NCBI GenBank assembly: GCA_948146395.1
Contig: OX411557.1
Coordinates: 35,876,077 to 35,940,076, forward strand
DNA length: 64,000 nt
Source of the DNA: Fragum whitleyi
Taxonomy: Eukaryota > Mollusca > Bivalvia > Cardiida > Cardiidae
Reading direction: 5' to 3'
Made by a program: the position numbers and the translations under genes. The notes beneath the pieces were generated by a model. It worked only from the letters and a program-made list of their open reading frames with translations, did not search any database and was not told where the DNA came from. Shown here one piece after another: positions 61,601-63,565 of the stretch. Positions within the stretch are counted from its first letter, which is position 1, and each line of letters opens with the position of its first letter.

Positions 61601-61777
61601 GAATTTGTATTGAATAGATTAGGAAAATGATAAATATATACATGCAGACATTGTTGACAAACTATGTTGACAAACCATTTGAACTTCATATATTTTAACC
61701 TTTCTATTGCAGTAATTGGAAGTGGGTTGATTCTCCTGGTTACAGTGCTGCAGTCGTTACTCTGGTTTGTCATGTGA
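19604..61777 (+). CDS. IgGFc-binding/TSP1/LDLa multidomain surface protein (23 coding exons)
   Basis: My spliced model is 3297 nt with the stop, or 1098 residues. Every exon has AG/GT borders and every junction preserves phase. Order: signal peptide (1-18), IgGFc-binding-type region (about 19-442), Asp-rich MopE-like stretch (443-492), nine TSP1 repeats (about 493-1010), an LDLa module (about 1027-1062) and a hydrophobic tail (1078-1098). The N-terminal region resembles that of FCGBP-like proteins, often fused to adhesive domains in molluscs. The TSP1 modules carry WxxW and C-x-x-S/T-C motifs, known sites for C-mannosylation and O-fucosylation. The tail is hydrophobic to its end with no cytoplasmic residues, which fits GPI anchoring, though a plain membrane anchor is possible. 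Role inferred: secreted or surface recognition/adhesion. No frameshift or internal stop was found in the chosen exons. Introns reach 9.2 kb and are packed with repeats. Confidence 0.85.
19688..19925 (+). mobile_element. tRNA-derived SINE, most complete copy
   Basis: TAGCCTAGTTG at 19698-19708 is a perfect Pol III A box. GGGTCGATCCC at 19750-19760 matches the B box with one change. The body contains TTTCCGACA and ends ATATGACTGAAAATTGCAAAAA ... CAATCAAACAAAC, shared with copies at 33.4, 44.6 and 62.9 kb. It lies 30 bp inside intron 1, in sense. It is not a functional tRNA: no acceptor stem closes. Confidence 0.7.
19926..21436. other. Intron 1, remainder
   Basis: No gene or shared repeat recognised. 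Open frames at 20250, 20564 (minus), 20876 and 21216 have no domain and no splice context. Confidence 0.5.
21437..21552 (+). CDS. Exon 2: IgGFc-binding region, first strand block
   Basis: Phase 1 in, phase 0 out. It encodes GTEFVIGYMANY, the opening motif of the IgGFc-binding N-terminal family, followed by a VHLFVTTS strand and VVNVR. Confidence 0.85.
22335..22708. mobile_element. TTAA-flanked MITE, family C, copy 1
   Basis: TTAA at both ends (22335-22338, 22705-22708). Inverted ends AGCTGCCCTTTCACAGAT and the reverse complement of AGGTGCTCTTTCATAGAT. A copy in opposite orientation is at 47767-48281. No coding capacity. Confidence 0.7.
22812..22950 (+). CDS. Exon 3: IgGFc-binding region
   Basis: Phase 0 to 1. 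It encodes VQAPRYSSVNLDESFTVTAG, then KISNKIR and GTEFSTKGIHV. The 'G.E...KGI.V' block is a family hallmark. Confidence 0.85.
23160..23490 (+). repeat. Fold-back dispersed repeat, copy 2
   Basis: Reverse complement counterpart of 17155-17445. It contains a hairpin, GAATTGATAA-TTGTC ... GACAG-TTATCAATTC, at 23383-23427. Non-coding, in intron 3. Confidence 0.65.
23585..24365. repeat. Dispersed 'GCGACCA' repeat, copy 2, with internal extra sequence
   Basis: The ends match the copy at 3797. A hairpin around TAGAATCGTCTTAG ... CTAAGACGATTCTA lies near 24170-24197. Compared with other copies there are about 400 extra bp near 23700-24110 that I cannot name. Confidence 0.55.
24689..24755 (+). repeat. 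Short tandem duplication in intron 3
   Basis: A unit of about 32 bp (CAGAAAATACTGTACATACT ... GAATTTGCT) occurs twice back to back, just upstream of exon 4. Confidence 0.8.
24797..24943 (+). CDS. Exon 4: IgGFc-binding region
   Basis: Phase 1 to 1. It encodes VVVYGTNIERYSNDAFLGFP, then VDVLGKEYYTVSH and ECAFMLIG. The 'P.D.LG..Y..VS' block is typical of the family. Confidence 0.87.
   Translation: MMMKWSFTEQTLKGTLTMPFSVFPWMCLEKNTTQCLTIRVQRSVLSCL
25546..25767 (+). mobile_element. TTAA-flanked MITE, family B, copy 1
   Basis: TTAA duplications at 25542-25545 and 25768-25771. Ends CCCTTGCCTGTTTTA and AAACAGCAAAGGG. A central hairpin pairs GAAGAAATTGCTT with AAGCAATTTCTTC. Other copies: 32827, 40556, 42805 (reverse). 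Fragments near 31060, 44020 and 55500. Confidence 0.8.
26454..26692 (+). mobile_element. TTAA-flanked MITE, family A, copy 1
   Basis: TTAA at 26450-26453 and 26693-26696. TIRs CCCTTGTCATGCTGAA and TTCAGCATGACAAGAG. 239 bp. TTAA target sites and CCC-starting ends fit piggyBac-like non-autonomous elements. It sits inside another dispersed repeat whose related uninterrupted copy is near 61021-61230. Confidence 0.8.
26750..26879. repeat. Palindromic element, copy
   Basis: 130 bp fold-back: GCCCTCTGTCAGG at the left, TCCTGAACAGAGGGC at the right, loop around GCATGTGCACTTGCGTGC. See the best copy at 32084-32215. Confidence 0.75.
27042..27172 (+). CDS. Exon 5: IgGFc-binding region
   Basis: Phase 1 to 0. 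It encodes GVEDGTSVSITLGVHSS, then WYHKNDVINVNMDKFDTLQ. 'DGT.V.ITL' followed by '...L...Q' is the repeated beta-strand pattern of the family. The donor CAG|GTAATT is followed only 5 bp later by a MITE's TTAA target site. Confidence 0.87.
27182..27421 (+). mobile_element. TTAA-flanked MITE, family A, copy 2
   Basis: TTAA at 27178-27181 and 27422-27425. 240 bp, TIRs as in copy 1. The left TTAA begins 5 bp after the exon 5 / intron 5 border, so the donor consensus is only just preserved. Confidence 0.8.
27426..28888. other. Intron 5, remainder
   Basis: Mostly unrecognised AT-rich DNA. It includes two small hairpins (CAATATCTCATTGGAA ... TTCCAATGAGATGTTG at 28686-28735, and CTACTGTGGAAGAACAGTAG at 28762-28781). 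Overlapping open frames at 28165-28460 on both strands look spurious. Confidence 0.5.
28889..29145 (+). CDS. Exon 6: IgGFc-binding region, central block
   Basis: Phase 0 to 2, the largest exon (257 nt). It encodes DLTGSYIKATKKIAVMSGN, then the strongest family signature, DQMLPVDVWGKKFAIVP, and FIGSEDGTSVSV. The 'Q.LP...WG..F' motif pins the assignment. Confidence 0.9.
29268..29586. repeat. Dispersed 'GCGACCA' repeat, copy 3 (uninterrupted)
   Basis: Starts ACAGTAAAACTTGTGTTAAG and ends GAGCAATATAAACTGTA. It serves as a related uninterrupted reference for the TRIM insertion at 4046. Confidence 0.7.
30212..30460. mobile_element. Fold-back MITE with 30 bp perfect TIRs
   Basis: The left end at 30212-30241 starts TCTGGGCCCGAGGTTATAAA. 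Its exact reverse complement is at 30431-30460. A second inner hairpin is centred near 30350 (AATAAGTTGTTAT ... ATAACAACTTATT). 249 bp, non-coding, in intron 6. Confidence 0.8.
30719..30844 (+). CDS. Exon 7: IgGFc-binding region
   Basis: Phase 2 to 2. It encodes FTVNAGRHALHVTPSDQCCY, then SSKAIMVILIVVSQTR. 'S.KPI.V......' with a Cys pair is the usual form in the family. Confidence 0.85.
31303..31440 (+). pseudogene. Decayed tandem copy of exon 8
   Basis: From ATGAATATTCATTACAG through an exon-like stretch, it aligns with 31540-31675 (offset about 237 bp), including the acceptor. In the exon 8 frame it has a TAG soon after the CCAACCATA block and a later TAA, so inclusion would truncate the protein. 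Confidence 0.75.
31557..31782 (+). CDS. Exon 8: IgGFc-binding region
   Basis: Phase 2 to 0. It encodes PALITIPPIEQYGADYTFATP, then FFMFIVKESEKGG, IPNTDYVGGHVV. 'D.....P...Y...Y.F..P' is a family signature. Donor GTG|GTAGGT. Confidence 0.87.
31950..32330. repeat. Larger imperfect inverted repeat around the palindromic element
   Basis: Imperfectly paired flanks (for example GTAGTGGATCCGTAATAG at the left against CTATTAAGGGTCCACTATC at the right) extend the 132 bp palindrome, making a fold-back of nearly 350 bp in intron 8. All open frames here are products of the palindrome. Confidence 0.65.
32084..32215. repeat. Palindromic element, best copy (132 bp)
   Basis: Left arm GCCCTGCGTTCAGGATCACC, right arm its reverse complement, with CAAACAGTTTTCCAATTGTA and the CCCCGCTTTGCA core between. 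Near-perfect symmetry. Other copies: 10207 (partial), 26750, 45553, 62498. Confidence 0.85.
32587..32715 (+). CDS. Exon 9: end of IgGFc-binding region
   Basis: Phase 0 to 0. It encodes LAPGTHTLRHDSPISVFGGF, then MYGTAKYETYGMPTGLRL. 'G.H.......F....YG.....SYG.P.G..L' is the usual closing motif of the domain. Confidence 0.9.
32827..33042 (+). mobile_element. TTAA-flanked MITE, family B, copy 2
   Basis: TTAA at 32823-32826 and 33043-33046, same ends and inner hairpin as copy 1. Confidence 0.8.
33360..33650 (-). mobile_element. SINE copy, minus strand
   Basis: On the minus strand it reads CATTCTTTCCGAC, CACCAATGGGTTGATAAT, AGGTGCTCGATCCGCTGCGA and TATAACTAAAAAATGTTG, then AAACTCCATTCAATCAATC. 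The order matches the 62.9 kb copy. It ends just before the DNA transposon at 33695. Confidence 0.6.
33695..33713 (+). repeat. Left TIR of the DNA transposon
   Basis: CACTCATTCTACGTTAACT, preceded by ATCA. Confidence 0.88.
34239..34275 (+). promoter_or_regulatory. Subterminal motif pair L1
   Basis: Two direct copies, TGTCCCGTTCATTAC (34239-34253) and TGTCCCGTTGATTAC (34261-34275), 22 bp apart start to start, or two helical turns. Possible transposase binding site. Confidence 0.65.
34610..34646 (+). promoter_or_regulatory. Subterminal motif pair L2
   Basis: TGTCCCGTTCATTAC (34610-34624) and TGTCCCGTACTTTAC (34632-34646), again 22 bp apart. Confidence 0.65.
35180..35665 (-). pseudogene. C-terminal extension of the transposase frame, beyond a stop
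   Basis: In the same frame as the 675-residue protein after its TAA (35666-35668), about 160 further sense codons follow. They begin with a Cys cluster (ATSCACDNCF) and end in a small all-beta region (GSFVVAKYDGKNYIGQVVEI ... YFITFMADSG ... FKWPSREDKI) of Tudor- or chromo-like character. A downstream TTG/GTT stretch offers no ATG start, so a separate gene is unlikely. I read it as the rest of the transposase, cut off by one nonsense change, unless readthrough occurs. Confidence 0.65.
35666..37693 (-). CDS. DDE-type transposase-like protein
   Basis: 675 residues from an ATG at 37693. The N-terminus is very basic (AERMRAYREKKKQ), followed by a coiled coil at about residues 115-165 and a Cys/His patch near 350 (CLCSKH). 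An RNase H-like core shows D475 (VQMDFSENY), D558 (WTDSPSSQYRNK) and E590 (YFEAGHGKGPCDG), i.e. D-x82-D-x31-E. Uncharacterised proteins with these motifs occur in cnidarians and molluscs, as far as I recall. It is the only long frame in a TIR-bounded element, so a transposase is the natural reading. The catalytic assignment is inference. Confidence 0.7.
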   Translation of the reverse strand: MAKTKAERMRAYREKKKQELGEAEWLRRERIRTKAYKVPMEMLDEDKKIMVREQNRKGQERFRQKKKQQEQNNIVNDSDNDREEPSTSMQSNELEVTSTSDILTVKLPSFSSAAKGKKRVSRALSRAKRRIETLEDKNETLTKKLRTAQKRLQRYDKKKQTVNKSTNTPKSKTDRLLRESGIDPQNAPEIRKKLIFAECLSEEVRAAKENPENKSKRCKVVHRVAAGKVMKKYRMMTTLYRQTSLSRKRCDTSKSIHVSKKTRLKAIRNRTESKVIEFLEREDNSRLMPGKADAVKEQNSTDKIQKRVLNDFMYNLHQKFLAESDIQVSRATFYNLRPKYISPVNFASRSVCLCSKHQNFSFLLRSMKTKNLTTCQNPDKFVEQFKDRPDLLRDLLEKSPDENIRYQQWKRVKQKNGKERQCVVDVEKSRNDFIEMVMKEFDDFKGHVQRVKNQYVAIRDMKNKLPKNQVLVQMDFSENYTCNTLEEIQSAYWNSCMVTLHPTVVYENTESGIKHTSYVFISEVLNHNATMVITIIDKLMVLVKNSTPDVEYVHFWTDSPSSQYRNKTIFDLVSRFKERYGINASWHYFEAGHGKGPCDGVGGTTKRNADNAVKQGKVMIQDAQDFYAWASSYEGGIKYELVTEEAYNVTKTEVEERNTKIKPLKGSMSLHAVIG
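37777..38205 (-). promoter_or_regulatory. Subterminal motif pairs R1 and R2
   Basis: On the minus strand, pair R1 lies at 37777-37814 (GAACGGGACA and GGACAGGACA) and R2 at 38170-38205 (AAAGAACGGGACA and GTAAAGAACAGGACA). They are embedded in tandem units of about 390 bp that also share ACATGTTTACTTCAATGCTT. Confidence 0.6.
38551..38586 (-). promoter_or_regulatory. Subterminal motif pair R3
   Basis: GTAAAAAACGGGACA (38551-38565) and GTAAAGGACGGGACG (38572-38586), 21 bp apart, third unit of the right-hand tandem array. Confidence 0.62.
38879..38907 (+). promoter_or_regulatory. Subterminal motif pair R4, inverted
   Basis: TGTCTCGTTCATTAG directly followed by GGTCCCGTACTTTAC, in the plus orientation, opposite to R1-R3. 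Confidence 0.5.
39635..39653 (-). repeat. Right TIR of the DNA transposon
   Basis: AGTTAACGTAGAATGAGTG, exact reverse complement of the left TIR, followed by ATCA. Confidence 0.88.
39763..41115. mobile_element. TIR element with internal tandem repeats, copy B
   Basis: It starts TTAGCTCACCTGAGCAC like the elements at 10805 and 63566. About six units of roughly 170 bp carry AAACTTGGCAGAAATGTT, TTGCTAAAAGAATTGAAATC and GAAAAACTCTGGTTGCC. One unit is split by a family B MITE at 40556. The right end is not clear. Confidence 0.7.
40556..40776 (+). mobile_element. TTAA-flanked MITE, family B, copy 3 (in a tandem unit)
   Basis: TTAA at 40552-40555 and 40777-40780. Neighbouring tandem units read TTTCTTTAAACGACATCTCC at the same point, which is a direct empty-site control for TTAA-specific insertion. 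Confidence 0.85.
41130..41275 (-). mobile_element. SINE head, minus strand
   Basis: On the minus strand GGCTCAGTCAGTAATG resembles an A box and GAGTTCGAACACC a B box, followed by GACATTTCACAAAAAAAAG and a CTCTAACCAATGAGTG block shared with other SINE copies. Confidence 0.55.
41877..41976 (+). CDS. Exon 10: MopE-like metal-binding motif
   Basis: Phase 0 to 1. It encodes VVGDGIDNDCDGLIDEEMC, a close match to the short 'DGIDNDCDGxxDE' motif described as a putative metal-binding repeat. Probably a Ca2+-binding loop between the N-terminal region and the TSP1 array. Confidence 0.87.
41995..42400 (+). repeat. ~400 bp dispersed repeat, copy 3
   Basis: Starts 18 bp after the exon 10 border. Aligns with 14634-15040, with a stem AAGCTATATTTTCACG ... 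CGAGAAAATATAGCC-like near 42050-42085. Non-coding. Confidence 0.75.
42805..43026 (-). mobile_element. TTAA-flanked MITE, family B, copy 4 (reverse)
   Basis: TTAA at 42801-42804; the right duplication reads TTAT (43027-43030), one change from TTAA. Inner hairpin preserved. Confidence 0.75.
43566..43875. repeat. Dispersed 'GCGACCA' repeat, copy 4
   Basis: ACAGTAAAACTTACATTAAG at the left and GAGCAATATCGACTG at the right, ending about 25 bp before exon 11. The inner hairpin AGAATCATCTCAATGAGACGATTCT is clear. Confidence 0.7.
43900..43950 (+). CDS. Exon 11: acidic DDDGDG linker
   Basis: 51 nt, phase 1 to 1. It encodes DDDGDGARDEDCATPPP, which completes the acidic metal-binding stretch begun in exon 10 and resembles TSP type-3 calcium loops. 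A small symmetric exon that could be skipped without a frame change. Confidence 0.78.
44360..44545 (+). CDS. Exon 12: TSP1 repeat 1
   Basis: 186 nt, phase 1 to 1. WTSWTTCSISC, then TRTRSCTNPEP and CTGATAETISC ... DCP. The insert after the second Cys (KDGNTGGT) makes it longer than its sisters. Confidence 0.9.
44548..44670 (+). mobile_element. SINE tail fragment
   Basis: AGGAAAGGATGTTATAGTAA, AGTGCTCCAGCAGC and GGAATATGACTGAAAATTGT match the tails at 19.9 and 63.0 kb. It begins at the exon 12 donor. Confidence 0.55.
44880..44940. repeat. Hairpin, relative of the one at 46137
   Basis: CAGCACAATACAGTTGTAAC and CAACTGTTTTGCGCTAG arms. Same arm sequence as 46137-46203, more decayed. Confidence 0.6.
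45553..45683. repeat. Palindromic element, copy
   Basis: GCCCTGCGTTCAGG at the left, CCTGAACACAGG at the right, core CTCGCTTTGCATG ... CATGTGCAAAGTGGGG. In intron 12, 70 bp before exon 13. Confidence 0.75.
45755..45833 (+). CDS. Exon 13: TSP1 repeat 2, first half
   Basis: 79 nt, phase 1 to 2. WGGWGRWASCSVTCATGTKT, then RSR. This is the only TSP1 repeat split by an intron; the border falls after the Arg-rich strand. Confidence 0.85.
46137..46203. repeat. Strong hairpin in intron 13
   Basis: GCTCAGTGCAAAACAGTT-type arms: CAGTGCAAAACAGTTGGAAC / GTTCAAACTGTTTTGCACTG with GCCTATA ... TATAGGC inside. A small fold-back element. Confidence 0.8.
46600..47423 (+). repeat. Minisatellite carrying 3' splice acceptor plus exon 14 start
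   Basis: Nine tandem units precede exon 14, each containing CTGTATATTCTCCTATATTA, ACTACAG and then an exon-like ATCATGTGACAACCCTCGCC start. Exon-like starts fall at 46632, 46733, 46813, 46903, 46993, 47080, 47166, 47252 and 47338. The real one is 47424. Spacing is 101, 80, 90, 90, 87, then 86 bp four times. Each unit holds only the first 36-40 nt of the exon before returning to intron sequence. Confidence 0.9.
47424..47518 (+). CDS. Exon 14: TSP1 repeat 2, second half
   Basis: 95 nt, phase 2 to 1. SCDNPRPQHNGNDCAGSGSD, then SASCSPGIACP. It is the last and only complete copy in the acceptor array; upstream decoys lack the second half and a donor. Confidence 0.87.
47560..47665. repeat. Imperfect hairpin in intron 14
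   Basis: GAATTTATC ... AGATAAAAACGAGG and TCGAGTTTTTATCTG ... arms around GCTGTG. Confidence 0.65.
47767..48281 (-). mobile_element. TTAA-flanked MITE, family C, copy 2 (reverse)
   Basis: TTAA at 47767-47770 and 48278-48281. The right end reads ATCTGTGAAAGAGCAGCT, the reverse complement of the left end of copy 1. Longer than copy 1 by about 140 bp. Confidence 0.65.
48869..49039 (+). CDS. Exon 15: TSP1 repeat 3
   Basis: 171 nt, phase 1 to 1. WGSWGGCTVTCGGGTNTRTR, then SCTNPPP and CNTHNCP. Donor CCCA|GTACGT. Confidence 0.9.
49040..49801. other. Intron 15
   Basis: Contains AAGGTCA-rich repeat-like sequence (49120-49330) and a GATGAAGAGAGT-type block near 49600 related to 41570 and 54450. No gene. 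Confidence 0.5.
49802..49972 (+). CDS. Exon 16: TSP1 repeat 4
   Basis: 171 nt, phase 1 to 1. WTAWTACPVTCGSGRVYRSR, then CTNPEPAYGGANC and CVLPNCP. Its last ~16 nt plus the donor GTAAGT form the unit of the array that follows. I chose the first donor because it alone keeps the frame to exon 17 with a standard repeat length. Confidence 0.88.
49961..51160 (+). repeat. 38 bp minisatellite carrying exon 16 end plus 5' splice donor
   Basis: About 31 tandem units of CTGCCTAACTGTCCAAGTAA plus GTTGTGTGTCCTTGTGTA follow exon 16, giving about 32 donors counting the real one. Most keep CCAA|GTAAGT. A few read GTATGT (for example near 50011 and 50087) or GGATGT (near 50200). Copies are highly similar, which points to recent homogenisation. 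Confidence 0.92.
51208..51556. repeat. Dispersed 'GCGACCA' repeat, copy 5
   Basis: GACCACTTACGGGACCACTA at the left, GGTCACTCAAACATGATTGA at the right, hairpin around AAAGAATTGTCTCATTGAGAC. Confidence 0.6.
51560..52230. other. Intron 16, unassigned part
   Basis: No recognised gene or repeat. Confidence 0.5.
52240..52640. repeat. GTCCGTC-type repeat fragment
   Basis: A short terminal hairpin (GCTCCCCAAAAGGAGAGC) followed by TCTGTCCGTCCATCTG. Similar in style to the tandem-repeat TIR elements but with only one unit. Confidence 0.5.
52809..52979 (+). CDS. Exon 17: TSP1 repeat 5
   Basis: 171 nt, phase 1 to 1. WTLWSSCTVTCAGGINERTR, then CTDPVPQHGGADC and CNTFNCP. Confidence 0.9.
53173..53262. 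repeat. Strong hairpin in intron 17
   Basis: AGGGTTTAGTGCAAGACTGT and ACAGTCTTGCACTAAACCCT arms around a GTATATACAATGTATATAC centre. A partial relative lies at 59900-59960. Confidence 0.8.
53410..54294. mobile_element. Dispersed element with a ~325 bp internal direct duplication
   Basis: Starts TAGCTCCACTGGCTGAAAGC. The segments 53647-53968 and 53974-54294 are nearly identical (offset 327 bp), each ending GCCATTCATGGCTTTCTTGT-TTAG. GTCCGTC-type block near 53450. Non-coding. Confidence 0.75.
54440..54545. repeat. Imperfect fold-back in intron 17
   Basis: AAGAGATGAAGATTAGATTTGTTGAT-like left arm and ATCAACAAATACTCTCTTCAT right arm around GAGATTTTAGTCTC. Relatives of one arm at 41570 and 49600. 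Confidence 0.6.
54891..55064 (+). CDS. Exon 18: TSP1 repeat 6
   Basis: 174 nt, phase 1 to 1. WTAWSSCGVTCGYTTQFRSR, then ACDNPYPQYNGAQC and CFGGVMCP. Confidence 0.9.
55763..56700 (+). pseudogene. Ladder of decayed, truncated copies of TSP1 exon 19
   Basis: At least seven partial copies precede exon 19, near 55763, 55905, 56045, 56185, 56309, 56461 and 56602. The better ones have a TATAG acceptor, GTTGATGGAGG, a GGTCAACATGGAG block, TCTGTACAGTTACTTG and AGAACAAGATCCTGTAC. All stop within the first half of the domain and hit stop codons or lose the frame. Decay increases with distance from the real exon; the closest two are about 140 bp apart. Confidence 0.85.
56744..56914 (+). CDS. Exon 19: TSP1 repeat 7
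   Basis: 171 nt, phase 1 to 1. WSTWSTCTVTCAGGIQNRTR, then SCTNPTPEYNGAPC and CNTLNCP. It is the only complete copy at the end of the truncated ladder. Confidence 0.9.
56915..57330. other. Intron 19, left part
   Basis: No gene or shared repeat seen. Confidence 0.5.
57333..58500. mobile_element. TIR element with six ~175 bp tandem units
   Basis: GCTCGACTATTC (57360-57371) and GAATAGTCGAGC (58485-58496) are inverted ends. The units repeat AAAACTTAACCAAGATTT near 57556, 57730, 57906, 58084, 58260 and 58426, along with GTCACAGAAGCATGTGCAAA. The left flank has AAGAGCTGTCGGAGGACAGC. Non-coding, in intron 19. Confidence 0.8.
58501..58985. other. Intron 19, middle part
   Basis: No recognised gene or repeat. 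Confidence 0.5.
58990..59286. repeat. Dispersed 'GCGACCA' repeat, copy 6
   Basis: Ends with GGTGGTCCCCTAATTGGTCG, then CTCAAGTTTTACTGTA, 25 bp before exon 20. Hairpin around CCCATTAGAATCGTCTG. Confidence 0.65.
59312..59479 (+). CDS. Exon 20: TSP1 repeat 8
   Basis: 168 nt, phase 1 to 1. WTLWTDWSGCSSTCGPGLIT, then CTNPLPQYNGAGC and CNGTC. Three tryptophans in the WxxW ladder. Confidence 0.9.
59480..60001. other. Intron 20
   Basis: Only a partial relative of the 53.2 kb hairpin (TATACATTGTATATACACTT near 59912) is recognised. Confidence 0.5.
60002..60216 (+). CDS. Exon 21: TSP1 repeat 9 and linker
   Basis: 215 nt, phase 1 to 0. WGSWGAWTDCTKTCDIGRMG, then ECNDPAPLNGGDPC and CMIQDC, followed by a 20-residue Asn-rich linker with potential N-glycosylation (NGT). 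The change of exit phase ends the TSP1 module series. Confidence 0.88.
60217..60702. other. Intron 21
   Basis: A weak GTGACCACTT relative of the GCGACCA repeat lies near 60280. No gene. Confidence 0.45.
60703..60856 (+). CDS. Exon 22: LDL-receptor class A module
   Basis: 154 nt, phase 0 to 1. FTCQGGSPTCISNDMVCD, then DCEDSSDE, the Ca2+-binding end of an LDLa module. One extra Cys (VCDCTGDC) may pair with the CSQFC tail that follows. Confidence 0.87.
60945..61337. repeat. Dispersed repeat, relative of the flank of MITE A copy 1
   Basis: Blocks such as GAAATTTTGTGATATCTCTG and GGCATTCACTTTAAACTTGG align with 26300-26453 and 26697-26760 without the MITE between them. Confidence 0.55.
61342..61581 (+). 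mobile_element. TTAA-flanked MITE, family A, copy 3
   Basis: TTAA at 61338-61341 and 61582-61585. 240 bp, TIRs CCCTTGTCATGCTAAA and TTCAGCACGACAAGGG. Confidence 0.8.
61713..61777 (+). CDS. Exon 23: hydrophobic C-terminal tail and stop
   Basis: 65 nt, phase 1. GSGLILLVTVLQSLLWFVM then TGA. The tail is hydrophobic to its last residue, follows a small-residue stretch (DSAPVIGSG) and has no cytoplasmic tail, which suits a GPI signal. A simple transmembrane anchor cannot be excluded. Confidence 0.82.
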
Positions 61778-61965
61778 TTGGAGGACAGTTAACAACCTCA
61801 TAGACAATGATATACAATTCTTATTCATGATCGATTAATTGAAAGGGTTTGTAGAACTTGATCAAATACTATATAATCATGAGAAACAAGAAAAGTGTCT
61901 AGGATAGAAATTGTCTTTAAATGATAAATTGCACCTAGTTTGAAATATGACATCAAAGTGTTCGG

Positions 61966-61971
61966 AATAAA
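61966..61971 (+). promoter_or_regulatory. Candidate poly(A) signal
   Basis: AATAAA 189 nt after the stop codon. Others at about 62431 and 62752 are also possible. Confidence 0.4.
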
Positions 61972-62497
61972 AAAGTTTACAAAGCATTAAGAAAACCTGT
62001 CTGAAAATGTGATATTTACTTGTAGGACTTTTACATTGATGTGTCTTAGTCTTATGTTCAATCATCACTCATGTGCATCATATGTACTTTCGATGCACAG
62101 GAATATTGCTGCGTGCCAAATAACTTTGATACCATTATTCAATATTATTCCAAACCAAAATATTAGAGAATAGTAAACCTTCAACTGCTGATATAAAGTA
62201 TTAACCCATATTTTGCTCATTTAAATTTTGAATGAATCAAAGAACCATATTTGGAAATATTTCAACCCTTTTATTACCATATTTTGGGGATATTTCAACC
62301 CTATTTCCCCACAAAATTTAGGTAGAAAGAAGGAAGTCTAGGCTAAGATCAGCCTGCACAGCAGGATGATGTTGTAAACAGCATGATAATGGTTAATATA
62401 AGAATTGCTTGAATTTTATTTTAAGTTTCGAATAAATTGCAAAGATTTTCATGTAGTAATGCACTGTTTTACTAAATATATAGGGGAAACTACACCA
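61972..62497. other. 3' flank
   Basis: No gene or strong repeat. Part may be 3' UTR. Confidence 0.45.
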
Positions 62498-62629
62498 GGC
62501 CTACTTTCAGGATGGCAAAAAGGTGCAAACAGTTTGTCAATTATTCTCCGCTTTTCATGTATGTGAACATGCAAATTGGGGTATAATTGGAAAACTGTTT
62601 GCAATGTTTTGTTATCCTGAACGTAGGGC
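62498..62629. repeat. Palindromic element, copy
   Basis: GGCCTACTTTCAGGATGGC at the left, ATCCTGAACGTAGGGC at the right, core CTCCGCTTTTCATG ... CATGCAAATTGGGG. Both overlapping open frames are fold-back artefacts. Confidence 0.75.
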
Positions 62630-62879
62630 AGATAAAGCTGTTGACCAGACAAGATTGTTAGTAATAAAGAAGTATATGGTACATATTTTTTTATATCATT
62701 TTACACATTGTTTTATTATATTTTTGTTAAATCATGCAAGTGTGTTATAGAATAAATGCTTTGAAAAAAATATGTGTGTTGGTTCAGTTATTCATCAGAA
62801 GAACAGTTCTACACTGATGTCCTTCTAAAAATTCAAAATAATAGAATTTTGACCATTCATTATCTCTCCTTTAGTTTCT

Positions 62880-63105
62880 ATTGCTGTCCCAGGTTCAATC
62901 CTCGACAGCGTCACTTATTCTTTCCGACAATTTGTCTTCAACCAATGGGTGGATAATCTGAGACCTCTGTGGGATAGCAGCTGGAGATTAGGAAAGAATG
63001 TAATGGTAGTACTGGTGTGACAAAAAGCAGGAATCCTGCTTGTAATGTAGGTGCTCCAGCAATGATAAAAGCAGCGCAAAACCCCATTCAAACAAATTGG
63101 TTACT
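62880..63105 (+). mobile_element. SINE copy lacking its A-box head
   Basis: GGTTCAATCCTCGACAGCG retains the B-box side of the tRNA-like head. It is followed by CTTTCCGACA, AACCAATGGGTGGATAATC, GTAGGTGCTCCAGC and AGCAGCGCAAAACCCC, the shared SINE body and tail. Confidence 0.6.
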
Positions 63106-63565
63106 ATTGACATATGGTAGTACATATATTTTTACTACTTTGGTAGCGCTTTAAATGCATGTTTGTGTTCTGTTGTGTCAAGCTTAATCTAGTATAGGAG
63201 AAGAAAGCCTCATTGTCACAATTTTTGCCTTATGATGCACTGATGATGCTCTGACAAATCTGCCCATTGAATTTTGGGGTCAAAAACACCCATATTTGGC
63301 AGTCAATCAAAATTTCACAAACAAGTTTTTAGAAGGATCACCCAAGTAACATTTCTGCCAAATTTGGCCACTGGTTACTGAGAAGAAGATATTTAAAGAT
63401 TGAAGGGTTCAACAGGAAAGAATCAGTGACAATCATCTTGTAACACTTATTAGTAGCAGAGTAAATCTCTAGATCTATTAATTGAATATTCAAGAAAGTA
63501 GGTCAAAATCTGGTTCAATTTAATCAAAATGATTCCAGAGTCAAAGAAAATCATCTACTTGCATT

